A stretch of DNA of 64,000 nt from Gammaproteobacteria bacterium (GTDB lineage Bacteria > Pseudomonadota > Gammaproteobacteria > Steroidobacterales > Rariloculaceae), in the NCBI GenBank assembly GCA_036381015.1, contig DASVDR010000008.1:124001-188000 (forward strand), read 5' to 3'. Below are positions 25,956 through 34,339 of this stretch, one piece after another. The position numbers and the translations under genes were made by a program. A model generated the notes under the pieces. It saw nothing but the letters and a program-made list of their open reading frames with translations. It was not told the origin of the DNA and did no database searches. Numbering within the stretch: position 1 is the first letter of the stretch; the number at the start of each line of letters is the position of its first letter.

Positions 25956-27104
25956 TCAGGCCTCCGACTCGTCGGCCAGGTGGCCGGCGCGTTCCCGCTT
26001 GGCCCTCAGATAGCGCTCGTTGTGCGAGTTCGTCCGGCCGACGAGCGGCAGGCGGCCGGCGACGTGAATGCCGTGCGCGGCGAGCGCGGCGATCTTTTGC
26101 GGGTTGTTCGTCAGCAGCCGGACGCGCGAGACGCCGAGGGCTTGCAGCACCGCCGCGGCCACGTCGTAGTTGCGCTCGTCGGCGAGAAAGCCGAGGTGGC
26201 GGTCCGCGTCGATCGTGTCGAGGCCGTCGTCCTGCAACGCGTACGCCCGGAGCTTGTTCGCCAGGCCGATTCCGCGCCCTTCCTGGTCGAGGTACAACAG
26301 CACGCCGCCGCCGAGTTCGGCGATCCGGCGAACCGCGGTGCGGAGCTGCTCGCCGCAGTCGCAGCGAAGGCTGCCGAGGAGATCGCCGGTCAGGCACGCC
26401 GAATGCAGCCGGACCGGCACCGGCTCGGCGAGGTTCGGCTCGCCGATGATCACCGCAACGTGCTCGCCCAAGCGGTGCTCGTCGCGGAACAGCGCAAGCT
26501 CGCAGTGGACCGCGTCGGCGAGCGGCACGCGCGACTGCCCGATCTGCTTCAAGCTGTGCCGCGCGAAGCGCGCCTGGCTCTCGATGTCGTCGACGTCGAG
26601 CGACAGCAGGGACGCGTCGGGCGGAGCGTCGGACTCGATCGCGACGAGCGCCGGCAGCAAGCGGCCGGCCTTCGCGAGCTTGAAGCCGGCGGCGGCGAGC
26701 GGACCGCAGCGCGGCGCGTGCTCGACGCTCGCGAGCCGCAGATCGGGCTGCCCGGGGCTCGCGCCCGCGAGCGCCCGCAGATACTCGATCTGAGCACCCG
26801 GCGGCAGCGCGACCGCGACCGGCCCGCGCGCGTTGCCGGCAATGCCGATCGAATGCGCCCGCTCCTCGGTCAGCAGCACGATCAGCCGGCGTCCGGTGAA
26901 TTCCAGCCGGCGGACGAGCGGCGCCTGCGCGGTCTCCGCGGCGGCCGTCACGAGCCCCGCGGGCGCGCCGCTCGTGCTCCGCCCGGCGATGTGAATCGCC
27001 CGCCCGCGGCGCATCTCGCCGACCGCTCGGTCGATCCCGAGCGCCGCCGGATCGCCGTTGATTTCGCGCGCGCGCCGCACGTCTTGCCTTCGGTATTCGC
27101 TCAC
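25956..27104 (-). CDS. GTP cyclohydrolase II with degenerate RibB-like N-terminal domain
   Basis: 382 residues from GTG 27104. The C-terminal half is a complete GTP cyclohydrolase II: zinc cysteines in the ACLTGDLLGSLRCDCGEQL-like block, QEGRGIGLANKLRAY with the Tyr equivalent to E. coli Y105, ADERNY with the conserved Arg, and LLTNNPQK. It should open the GTP ring and release formate. The first 160 residues look like a decayed DHBP synthase (RibB): IDRAVGEMRRGRAI aligns with its start and LIVLLTEERAHSIGIA with a later block. The acidic DDEDRENEGD-type catalytic loop is replaced by a Ser/Gly/Ala sequence, so that activity is probably lost. No other riboflavin genes are adjacent, so this is probably a specialised paralogue. 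Confidence 0.85.
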   Translation of the reverse strand: MSEYRRQDVRRAREINGDPAALGIDRAVGEMRRGRAIHIAGRSTSGAPAGLVTAAAETAQAPLVRRLEFTGRRLIVLLTEERAHSIGIAGNARGPVAVALPPGAQIEYLRALAGASPGQPDLRLASVEHAPRCGPLAAAGFKLAKAGRLLPALVAIESDAPPDASLLSLDVDDIESQARFARHSLKQIGQSRVPLADAVHCELALFRDEHRLGEHVAVIIGEPNLAEPVPVRLHSACLTGDLLGSLRCDCGEQLRTAVRRIAELGGGVLLYLDQEGRGIGLANKLRAYALQDDGLDTIDADRHLGFLADERNYDVAAAVLQALGVSRVRLLTNNPQKIAALAAHGIHVAGRLPLVGRTNSHNERYLRAKRERAGHLADESEA

Positions 27105-27108
27105 CGTA

Positions 27109-28188
27109 GTGCTAGGATACCAACAACCCGCGCCGTCACGGCCGCAACCTCTCGCTGATACCCGCCACGGAGCCGAGCCTCTGTCCGTTCGCCGCCCTAC
27201 CTCGAGCGAGTCGCCGACGCCGTCCGCGTCGGGGGAGGCGGGCGCGGCGGACGCCGCGCCGGCCGCGGTCCGCGAAGCCTGGAGCCTGCTCCTCGCGCTG
27301 CGCGACGCGCGCCTCGACGGCACGGCGCGCGGCTACGCGATCGGCGCCGACGGGCACGCCGCGGAGGTGTCCGCGGACGACGGCCGATGCATGGTCGTGC
27401 GCGACGACGGAAATTGGCGGCCGGCCGACGCGCTCGCGCCGGCGGCCCGCGCGCTGCTCGATCTCTATCTGCCCGTCTGCCGCGCGTCGGCCGGCCGGCC
27501 GTTCACGGTCGCGCACCTCGGGCAAAGCCTCGACGGCTACATCGCGACCGACTCCGGCGACTCGTATTACGTGACGGGTCCGGACAACGTGCTGCATCTG
27601 CACCGGATGCGCGCCCTTTGCGGGGCCGTCGTCGTCGGTGCGGAGACGATCTCGATGGACGACCCGCGCCTCACCGTGCGGCTCGCGAGCGGGCCGAATC
27701 CGCTTCGCGTCGTGCTCGATCCGCGCCGCCGCCTCGCCGCGCACTACCGCGTCTTCGCCGACGGCGAGGCGCCGACGCTGCTGATCTCCGCCGAGGACCG
27801 CGTCGAGCAGGAGGGCGCCCGGCACGGCCGAGCCGAGGTCGTCGGCATCCCGGCGCCGGCGGGCCGGCTCGCGCTCGACGTGCTCCTCGACGTGCTGCGC
27901 CGGCGCGGGGTCCACTCGGTGTTCGTCGAAGGCGGCGGGGCCACGGTCTCGCATTTTCTGCAGGCCGACCTCCTCGACCGGCTGCAGATCGCGGTGGCGC
28001 CGCTCGTGACGGGTCACGGCCGCCCCGGCATTCGCCTCGTCGCGCGCCATCACTTGAGCGAGTGCCTGCGCCCGGCGCACCGCGTCTTCCGTATGGGCGC
28101 CGACATCCTGTTCGACTGCGATCTCCGCGGCACGGCCGACGAGCCTGCGAAGCCCGGAGACGCCGCCGGCCTGACGCGCGTGCTTTGA
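27109..28188 (+). CDS. Stand-alone RibD-type pyrimidine reductase with extra N-terminal domain
   Basis: 359 residues from GTG 27109. Residues from about 140 onward form the RibD C-terminal reductase fold: FTVAHLGQSLDGYIA, GAVVVGAETISMDDPRL, NPLRVVLDP, HSVFVEGGGATVSHFL. The deaminase domain of bifunctional RibD is missing; in its place is an unrecognised region of about 100 residues after a Pro/Ser-rich leader. Stand-alone reductases of this type in fungi and archaea (Rib7, ArfC) reduce the ribosyl side chain before deamination, using NADPH. The start is uncertain: the GTG has no ribosome binding site and lies only four bases from the divergent cyclohydrolase start. With that cyclohydrolase it could make a ribityl-diaminopyrimidinone phosphate. 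Confidence 0.8.
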   Translation: MLGYQQPAPSRPQPLADTRHGAEPLSVRRPTSSESPTPSASGEAGAADAAPAAVREAWSLLLALRDARLDGTARGYAIGADGHAAEVSADDGRCMVVRDDGNWRPADALAPAARALLDLYLPVCRASAGRPFTVAHLGQSLDGYIATDSGDSYYVTGPDNVLHLHRMRALCGAVVVGAETISMDDPRLTVRLASGPNPLRVVLDPRRRLAAHYRVFADGEAPTLLISAEDRVEQEGARHGRAEVVGIPAPAGRLALDVLLDVLRRRGVHSVFVEGGGATVSHFLQADLLDRLQIAVAPLVTGHGRPGIRLVARHHLSECLRPAHRVFRMGADILFDCDLRGTADEPAKPGDAAGLTRVL

Positions 28189-28219
28189 TCCTCGGCCCCG
28201 GAACCCGGGGCCGGGCCGG

Positions 28220-29095
28220 TCACGGAAGGTAGCCGGCGACGTCGGTGTGCCCGACGACGATTCGCAGGCGCCCGGCGGCGAGATCCGCGTGCCGGCGCCG
28301 CTGCCACCGATCGAGCGCGTCCGCCTCGTCCGGTGCCGCCTCCCGTGCCGCGCTGAGCCAGCCGTCGACGAGCGCGCGCTGAAGGGCGGCGTGCTCCGGG
28401 CCGAGCCGCCAGTCGGAACGCGACGACGACATGACGTAGCCCTCGCCCGCGAAGCAATCGAGCGCCGCGGCCGGAGCCGACGGGCCGAGCGCCGGGCCGA
28501 AGCCTTTGTCGCGGCGTTGATGTCTATTGACGAGAGCGCGGAGGCGCGCGTCGCCGTCGTCGGCGGGCTCTAGATCGATCCGCCCGTCATAGGTCAACGC
28601 GAACAGGACCGCGGCCTTCGCCTTCGCGCAGCGCGCGGCGAGCGCGCGCAGCCAGCGCTCCGACACGAGATCGAGCAGCGCCGACGCCGTGACGAGACTT
28701 CCGCGCGGGAGCTCCGGGGCGACGACGTGCGCGAGGTCGACGGCGACCGTCGCGACCCGGCACTCGAGCTCCGGGCCGCGGAGCACGAAGCCCGGCGCGC
28801 TCTCGCCGCCCGCGTCCTCGACCGCGATCCCGTGCGCCGCGGCCCACTCGGCCGTCGCCGAGCGGGCGAGCGCGAGCAGGTGCGGGTCGTCGTCGGCCAG
28901 CGTCCAGCGCTGGCGGCGCGCGATCCACGGGCCGAGAAAGCGCAGGTTCGCGCCGGTGCCGGCTCCGAGATCGACCACGTCGAGGGCGTCGTGCTCGCGG
29001 TTCGCGCCGACGGCCTCGACCGGGGGCAAGGCGGAGCGGGCCGCGCGGTCCGCGGCCTCCCGCTGGGCCAGCCACTCCGCCGCGAAGCCGCTCAT
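28220..29095 (-). CDS. Class I SAM-dependent methyltransferase
   Basis: 291 residues. Motif I VVDLGAGTGANLRFL near residue 40 and the acidic LADDDPHLL stretch define a Rossmann-type methyltransferase; SALLDLVSERWL is the later motif region. The C-terminal half (CFAGEGYVMSSSRSDWRL and following) is not one I can match to a known substrate class. It ends next to the convergent RibD-type gene, 31 bp away, and starts 40 bp after the glycosyltransferase, so it is the last gene of a minus-strand set with the GT4, PTPS-like and MDR genes. Probably it methylates the product or an intermediate of this cluster. Confidence 0.82.
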   Translation of the reverse strand: MSGFAAEWLAQREAADRAARSALPPVEAVGANREHDALDVVDLGAGTGANLRFLGPWIARRQRWTLADDDPHLLALARSATAEWAAAHGIAVEDAGGESAPGFVLRGPELECRVATVAVDLAHVVAPELPRGSLVTASALLDLVSERWLRALAARCAKAKAAVLFALTYDGRIDLEPADDGDARLRALVNRHQRRDKGFGPALGPSAPAAALDCFAGEGYVMSSSRSDWRLGPEHAALQRALVDGWLSAAREAAPDEADALDRWQRRRHADLAAGRLRIVVGHTDVAGYLP

Positions 29096-29135
29096 CGGAT
29101 CCGGGCCCCTGGAGGGGCGGAATCGGAGGCCGCGC

Positions 29136-30290
29136 TCACGGCCGCGCCCGTGCCGGTTCCGGCGCGTCGGCCAGATCGGCGATCGCGGCCGCGAAGCGCG
29201 CCGCCGCATCCGCCCAGGTCGGCAGACGCTCCCCGGCGGCCCGCGCGCCGGCGGCGAGCCGCGCGCGGAGCCCCGCGTCGTCGAGCAGCGCGCGCAGCGC
29301 GTCCGTCAGGGCCGCGCGGTCGCCCGGCGGAACGAGGAGCGCCGCCTCCCGCGGCACCGTCGCCGGAATCGCGCCGGCGGTCGTGCTGACGACGGGCAGG
29401 CCGTGCGCAAGCGCTTCGGCAAGCGCCATGCCGTAGCCCTCGAGGTACGACGGCAGGACGAACGCGTCGGCTTCCGCGTAGCACGCCTCGAGCCGGTCGG
29501 CCGGCATCTCGCCGTGCACGACGATGCGCCCCTCGAGCCCGAGCCGCTCGATCCGTTCGCACACGGCGCGGGCGGTCGCGGGCTCGCGGGTTACGCTGCC
29601 GACGCAGTCGAGTCGCCACGGGCGGTCCTCGAGTGCCGCGAGCGCGTCGAGCAGGAGCGCATGCCCTTTCCGCTCGGTCAGCGTCGCGACGCACAGCAGA
29701 CGCACGGGGCGCGGCTCCGCGGCGGAGCCGTGACGCGCGCCCGGCTCGACGCCGCCCTGTTTCGCCAGGGGGCCCGCGCCGTTGGGCGGCCGGGCGGGCT
29801 CCGCCGGGCGAGACGGCCGGTCGGTCCCGGGCTCCACGACCCGGATGCGATCGGGCGGAACGCCGTCGTCGGCCAGGCGGCGCGCGGTCCAGCGGCTCGT
29901 CACGACGACTCGCTCGGCCGCCGCGAGCGCCGCGCGTTCCGCGCGCCGGCAGCTCGAGCGAAGCTCCGGCGAAAGCGACGTCTCGTCCGCGACCGGATGA
30001 TGCACGAGCGCGACGATCCGCAGCCGCTTCGCGGCGGCCGCGAGTGGCTCGGCGAGGCCCGGCAGCGCGAGGCCGTCGACGATCACGGCGCGTGCGGCCG
30101 GGATCGCGGCGAGCGTCCGCTCGGCCGCCGCGACGGCCGCCGCCGTCGGCCGCGGAAAGCTCGCGTCGAGCGCGAGCACCCGGACCGCCCAGCCCCGGGC
30201 GCCAAGCCCTTCGACGATGCGCCGGTCGTAGAGGTACCCGCCGGTCGGCGTGGCCGGGTCGCCGGGCACGAGGAGGTCGGCGGCGGCCAA
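29136..30290 (-). CDS. Family 4 glycosyltransferase
   Basis: 384 residues of GT-B fold. The N-terminal domain begins DLLVPGDPATPTGGYLYDRR, with the glycine-rich loop of GT4 enzymes. The C-terminal domain has LLCVATLTERKGH and the E-x7-E donor-binding motif in LEGYGMALAEAL, followed by LPVVSTTAGAIPATV. Residues about 165-195 form a Pro/Gly/Ala linker between the domains. The start is TTG 30290, placed eight bases after GGGAG and three bases after the PTPS-like stop. It would use a nucleotide-activated sugar to glycosylate an acceptor; in this cluster the acceptor may be the pyrimidine- or pterin-derived product. Confidence 0.83.
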   Translation of the reverse strand: MAAADLLVPGDPATPTGGYLYDRRIVEGLGARGWAVRVLALDASFPRPTAAAVAAAERTLAAIPAARAVIVDGLALPGLAEPLAAAAKRLRIVALVHHPVADETSLSPELRSSCRRAERAALAAAERVVVTSRWTARRLADDGVPPDRIRVVEPGTDRPSRPAEPARPPNGAGPLAKQGGVEPGARHGSAAEPRPVRLLCVATLTERKGHALLLDALAALEDRPWRLDCVGSVTREPATARAVCERIERLGLEGRIVVHGEMPADRLEACYAEADAFVLPSYLEGYGMALAEALAHGLPVVSTTAGAIPATVPREAALLVPPGDRAALTDALRALLDDAGLRARLAAGARAAGERLPTWADAAARFAAAIADLADAPEPARARP

Positions 30291-30293
30291 ACG

Positions 30294-30710
30294 CTACGCT
30301 CCCGCCGAATCGACGAGACGGCCTTCGTACGACGCCCACGCCGCATGCGACTCGTGCAGCGTGACCCGCAGCGAATGCAGCGACCGCGCGCCGGGGCCGA
30401 GCGCTCCGGCGCGAATCCGCTCGGCGAGGCGCTCGAAGACGACCCACGCGAGGAACTCGGTCGTCGTGTTCCGGCCCGCGAAGGCGGGCTCGTCGTCGAG
30501 GTTGCGGTAATCGAGATCGGCGAGCACCGCACGGAGCGCGTCGCCGGCCTTGCCGATGTCGACGACGAGGCCGTCGGTGTCGAGCTCGCCGCGGCGAAAC
30601 TCGGCGTCGACGACGTACGTCGCCCCGTGCAGCCGCTGTGCAGGCCCGAACACTTCGCCCCGGAAGCTGTGCGCGATCATGAAATGGCTGCGGACCGTCA
30701 CGCTGAACAT
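30294..30710 (-). CDS. 6-pyruvoyl-tetrahydropterin synthase/QueD-like protein with altered zinc site
   Basis: 138 residues matching the PTPS/QueD fold ([58 protein letters not shown]). QueD enzymes bind zinc through an early His and the two His of an LHGH-x-Y motif. Here that motif reads LHGATY, so the second His is Ala, and the catalytic LDH is LDY. The cysteine usually before LHGH is also absent. It is therefore probably not a standard PTPS or QueD and may bind or isomerise a different substrate. GGAGG lies just upstream of the ATG, and the gene sits two bases after the MDR dehydrogenase stop. Confidence 0.8.
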   Translation of the reverse strand: MFSVTVRSHFMIAHSFRGEVFGPAQRLHGATYVVDAEFRRGELDTDGLVVDIGKAGDALRAVLADLDYRNLDDEPAFAGRNTTTEFLAWVVFERLAERIRAGALGPGARSLHSLRVTLHESHAAWASYEGRLVDSAGA

Positions 30711-30712
30711 GG

Positions 30713-31711
30713 TCACCTCCCGGCCGCGTAGCGGATCCGATGACACAGCGCGCCGGCCGGCGAGCGGCTGAGCTCGCTCATCACGGCCGGCAGCGACTCG
30801 AACGGGCTCTCGCCGGTGATCAGCGCGTCGAGGCGCGGGTCGCGCAGCAGCTCGAGCGCGAGCGCGAGGCGCTGCGCCGGCGTCCGGCGGGCGCGCCGGC
30901 GCATGGCGACGGTGCCGACCTGGGACGAGACGAGCGCCAGCCGGCGGCTGTGGAAGGCCTCGCCGAGCGGCGCGGCGACGGGCCCGGCGCCGTACCAGCT
31001 GAGCTCGACGACCTTCGCCTCGAACGCGGCGAGCCCGAGCGCGACCGTGAGGCCGCCGGCAGTGCCGCTCGCGTGAATCACGACGTCGGCGTCGCCGGCA
31101 GCCTCGTCGGGCGAGGCGAAGCGCACGCCGAGCGCGGCCGCCGCCGCGGCCTTGCCGCCGTCGATGTCGACGAGCTCCACCGCGCAGCCCCGGATGCCGG
31201 CAGCGAGCCAGGCCGCAAGGCAGCCGACGGTCCCCGCGCCGACGACGGCGATCCGGTCGCCGATGACGGGTGCGGCATCCCAGAGCCCGTTCACCGCCGT
31301 CTCGAGGTTCGCCGCGAGCACGGCCCGCTCGGGCGGCACGCCGTCCGGCAGCGGATGCACGGCCGCGGCCGGCACGACGAATCGAGTCTGGTGCGGGTGG
31401 AGGCAGAAGACCGTGCGGCCCTCGAGAGCGGACGGTCCCGCCTCGACACGGCCGACGCTTGCGTAGCCGTACTTGACCGGCCCCGGGAAATCGCCGTTTT
31501 GGAACGGGGCCCTCATTCGCCCATGCTCCGACGGCGGCACGCGCCCTTCGAAGACCAAGACCTCGGTTCCCCGGCTGATGCCGGAGTACAGCGTCTCGAC
31601 GAGCACCTCCTCCGTGCCCGGCGCCCGCAGCGCCTCGGCTCGGATTTCGCCGCGCCCGGGCGCCGCGACCCAGAACGCGCGTGCTTCGCCGCCGGGCGCC
31701 TTCGTCGTCAT
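30713..31711 (-). CDS. Medium-chain dehydrogenase/reductase (zinc-ADH superfamily)
   Basis: 332 residues. The N-terminal catalytic domain has SGISRGTE where classical zinc alcohol dehydrogenases have a zinc-binding Cys, and the four-Cys structural lobe is missing. The Rossmann motif [16 protein letters not shown] near residue 170 binds NAD(P). This combination resembles the branch that includes bacteriochlorophyllide dehydrogenase BchC. It should oxidise or reduce an alcohol or carbonyl on a bulky substrate. I took the ATG at 31711 because GAGAAGAG precedes it and the family starts near here. It is the first gene of the minus-strand set MDR, PTPS-like, GT4, methyltransferase and diverges from the CDP-alcohol phosphotransferase gene. 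Confidence 0.82.
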   Translation of the reverse strand: MTTKAPGGEARAFWVAAPGRGEIRAEALRAPGTEEVLVETLYSGISRGTEVLVFEGRVPPSEHGRMRAPFQNGDFPGPVKYGYASVGRVEAGPSALEGRTVFCLHPHQTRFVVPAAAVHPLPDGVPPERAVLAANLETAVNGLWDAAPVIGDRIAVVGAGTVGCLAAWLAAGIRGCAVELVDIDGGKAAAAAALGVRFASPDEAAGDADVVIHASGTAGGLTVALGLAAFEAKVVELSWYGAGPVAAPLGEAFHSRRLALVSSQVGTVAMRRRARRTPAQRLALALELLRDPRLDALITGESPFESLPAVMSELSRSPAGALCHRIRYAAGR

Positions 31712-31816
31712 CTCTTCTCGGGCTCGCTTCGGAACGAATCGGTAGCAGGCAGGAGGGCCGAGCGGCGCGAGGCTCGCCGCTCGACGCACGGCGATACTTG
31801 CAAGCGGCCCTCGAAC

Positions 31817-32581
31817 ATGCAAGCGTTTCCGCGCATGTACGCCCGCTCATCCGTCGCGTTCGACGCTCTTCGCCGGCTTCACGATGCCGTCGTCGCCGTG
31901 GCGTTGCTGACGGCCGTCCTCGCCGTCGTCGCCGTGGTCGCGCAACGCGGCTTCGCGTTGCGCGGCCTGTACGTGCCGCTGGTCCTCGCGGCCTTTCTCG
32001 CCGGCGCCGTCGTCGCGCTGCTCACGGCCGCCCGGCAGCTGCACGGAACCTTCGGTGCGGCCAACCACGTGACGCTCGCGCGCGGCGCGCTGACGTCGCT
32101 CGTCGGCGGGCTCCTCGTCGCCGAGAGCTCGACGCCGGTCCTGTGGTTCGCGATCGCCGTCGCGGGCGCGGCGCTCGCGCTCGACGGCCTCGATGGATCG
32201 CTCGCACGGCGTCGAGGCGTCGTCACTGCGTTCGGCGCCCGCTTCGACATGGAGACGGATGCGCTCACGATTCTCGTGCTCGCGGCGCTCGTCTGGCGAT
32301 TCGGCAAGGCGGACGCATGGGTGCTGCTGATCGGTCTGATGCGCTACGCCTTCGTCGCGGCCGGCAGCCGCCTGCCGTGGATGCGCGCGCCGCTGCCGCC
32401 GAGCCGGCGCCGGCAAACGGTGTGCGTCCTGCAGGTCGCGGCGCTGCTGCTGTGCCTCGCGCCGTTCACGTCGCCGGCCCGAAGCACGGTGCTCGCGGCG
32501 GCCGCGCTCGCGGCGCTCGTCGCGTCGTTCGCGATCGACACCGCCTGGCTCGCCCGCCGAGCCGCTTCGGCCCGCGTCTGA
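31817..32581 (+). CDS. CDP-alcohol phosphatidyltransferase family membrane enzyme
   Basis: 254 residues with about six to seven hydrophobic segments spread over its length. The complete family signature is present near residues 120-145: [12 protein letters not shown] continuing to [10 protein letters not shown], which satisfies DGx2ARx8Gx3Dx3D exactly. Such integral inner-membrane enzymes transfer a phospho group from a CDP-linked donor to an alcohol. ATGs at 31817 and 31835 are both possible. It runs into the following membrane hydrolase gene 19 bp later, so the two form a unit opposite the minus-strand biosynthetic genes. It may join the cluster product to a lipid, or make an unusual phospholipid. 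Confidence 0.85.
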   Translation: MQAFPRMYARSSVAFDALRRLHDAVVAVALLTAVLAVVAVVAQRGFALRGLYVPLVLAAFLAGAVVALLTAARQLHGTFGAANHVTLARGALTSLVGGLLVAESSTPVLWFAIAVAGAALALDGLDGSLARRRGVVTAFGARFDMETDALTILVLAALVWRFGKADAWVLLIGLMRYAFVAAGSRLPWMRAPLPPSRRRQTVCVLQVAALLLCLAPFTSPARSTVLAAAALAALVASFAIDTAWLARRAASARV

Positions 32582-32600
32582 TCGCGGCCGAGCGGAGCCG

Positions 32601-34271
32601 GTGATCCGATCCGCGATGAGCTGGGCCGGCCTCGCCGCCGCGCTGGCGCTGCTCGATTTCGCGCTCACGTTCGACAACGTCTGGCCGACCCTCTGGATCG
32701 TCCCGCGAGCTTCGCTGTCGATCGAGATCGCGCTGCTCGTGCTCGGGCTCGCCGCGGCCGGGGCGATCGGGCGGGGTCCGTCGCGTCGCGTCGTGACGGT
32801 GCTCGCGGCCGTGCTCTGTGCGATGGCGGTCGGGCGTTACGCCGAGGTGACGACGGCGGCGCTGTACGGTCGGCCGATCCATCTCTATTTCGACGCACCG
32901 CATGTTCCGCACGTCGCCGCGATGCTCGCGAAGGTCGCGGCCCCCTGGCAGCTCGGCGCCGGCTTCGCCGTGGCTGCCGTGCTCGTCGCGGCGGTGTTCC
33001 TCGGTTTGCGGCGCGCGATCGGGCGCGTCGCGGCCGCCGCCTCGGCGCCGGAAGAGCGGCGCGTGCTCTTTGTTTCCGCGGCCGCGGTCGCCGCGCTCTA
33101 CGCGCTCGTCCGCGCCGGCCTGCCGCTCCCGGATCCGTTCTCCTCGCCCGTCACCGGCACTTGGGCCCGGCAGGTTCGGCTCTTCGCCGACGCGATGGCC
33201 GCGGACCGCGAAGGCCGGCTGCTGCCGCCGCCGGTCGATTTCGGCGACGGTCCGCTGCCGGCCGTTCGCGGCGCCGACGTCGTCGTCGCGTTCGTCGAGT
33301 CGTACGGCGCGGTGGGCTTCGACCGGCCGGACATCGCGGCCGCGGTGACGGATGCCCGCCGCCGGCTGGCGGACGCCGTCGCCGGCACCGGCCGGCAGGC
33401 CGTGTCCGCGTTCGTCGAGTCGCCGACGTTCGCCGGCGCGTCGTGGCTCGCGCATGCGAGCTTTCTGTCCGGGCTTCGCGTCGACAACGGCGGCGCTTAC
33501 GAAACGCTGCTCGCGCGAGGCGGCGACACGTTCGCCGCGCGGCTCGAGCGGAGCGGCTACCGCACCGTCGCCGTGATGCCGGGGCTGCGCGAGAGCTGGC
33601 CGGAGGGCGACGCCTTCGGCTTCGACACGATCGCGGACGCCGAGGCGCTCGATTGGCGGGGGCCCGAGTTCGGCTGGTGGCGTATCCCGGATCAGTACGT
33701 GCTCGGGAAGCTCGACGATCTCGGCGTCGGCGACGGCCGCGGACCGGCGTCGTTCGTGCTGCTCGCGACGATCAGCACGCACGTGCCGTTTCGGCCGACG
33801 CCGCCCTATCAGCCGGACTGGTCCCGTCTCGAGACCGGCCGTCCTTACGACGAGGCGCCGCTCGGCGCGAGCCTCGCCGCGCGGCCCGAATGGCTGAACC
33901 TCGGGCCGGCCTACGCCGATTCGCTCCGCTATGCGTACGACGTGTGGGCCGGCTTTCTGGCCGAGCATGCCGGCGACGACCTGGTGCTGATCCTGCTCGG
34001 CGATCATCAGCCCGCCGCGAGCGTCGCCGGCCGCGGCGCGCGTCGGGACGTGCCGATGCACGTGATCACGAGCCGCCCCGCGATCCTCGCGTCGCTCCGC
34101 GACGCCGGGTTCACGCCCGGTCTCGAGCCGCGCGGGTCGGCGATCGCCGAGATGCACCGGATTCCGGAGTTGCTGCTCGACGCGTTCGCGGCGGAAGCTT
34201 CGGTCGCGGCGCCGCGGAAGCCGCCGCCCGCGCCGGATCTTCCGCCGGCTTACGCTCCCGGCGGCCCCTGA
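32601..34271 (+). CDS. Membrane-anchored alkaline phosphatase/sulfatase superfamily protein
   Basis: 556 residues. Four to five membrane segments occupy roughly residues 5-190, followed by an extracytoplasmic catalytic domain. Within it VVVAFVESYG holds the first metal ligand Glu, the TFAGASW region should hold the nucleophile, and LLGDHQPA holds the later Asp-His pair. This layout resembles LTA synthase and phosphoethanolamine or phosphoglycerol transferases, which move head groups on the outer face of the inner membrane. GTG 32601 follows a GGAG. Its place directly after the CDP-alcohol enzyme suggests a sequential head-group transfer. The tail is proline-rich. Confidence 0.8.
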   Translation: MIRSAMSWAGLAAALALLDFALTFDNVWPTLWIVPRASLSIEIALLVLGLAAAGAIGRGPSRRVVTVLAAVLCAMAVGRYAEVTTAALYGRPIHLYFDAPHVPHVAAMLAKVAAPWQLGAGFAVAAVLVAAVFLGLRRAIGRVAAAASAPEERRVLFVSAAAVAALYALVRAGLPLPDPFSSPVTGTWARQVRLFADAMAADREGRLLPPPVDFGDGPLPAVRGADVVVAFVESYGAVGFDRPDIAAAVTDARRRLADAVAGTGRQAVSAFVESPTFAGASWLAHASFLSGLRVDNGGAYETLLARGGDTFAARLERSGYRTVAVMPGLRESWPEGDAFGFDTIADAEALDWRGPEFGWWRIPDQYVLGKLDDLGVGDGRGPASFVLLATISTHVPFRPTPPYQPDWSRLETGRPYDEAPLGASLAARPEWLNLGPAYADSLRYAYDVWAGFLAEHAGDDLVLILLGDHQPAASVAGRGARRDVPMHVITSRPAILASLRDAGFTPGLEPRGSAIAEMHRIPELLLDAFAAEASVAAPRKPPPAPDLPPAYAPGGP

Positions 34272-34339
34272 GCGGCGCACGCGCCGCGAGCCGTGCCGGC
34301 GACGAGCAGGCTCGCGTGCCTCCGTATTCGCGCGGGCGC

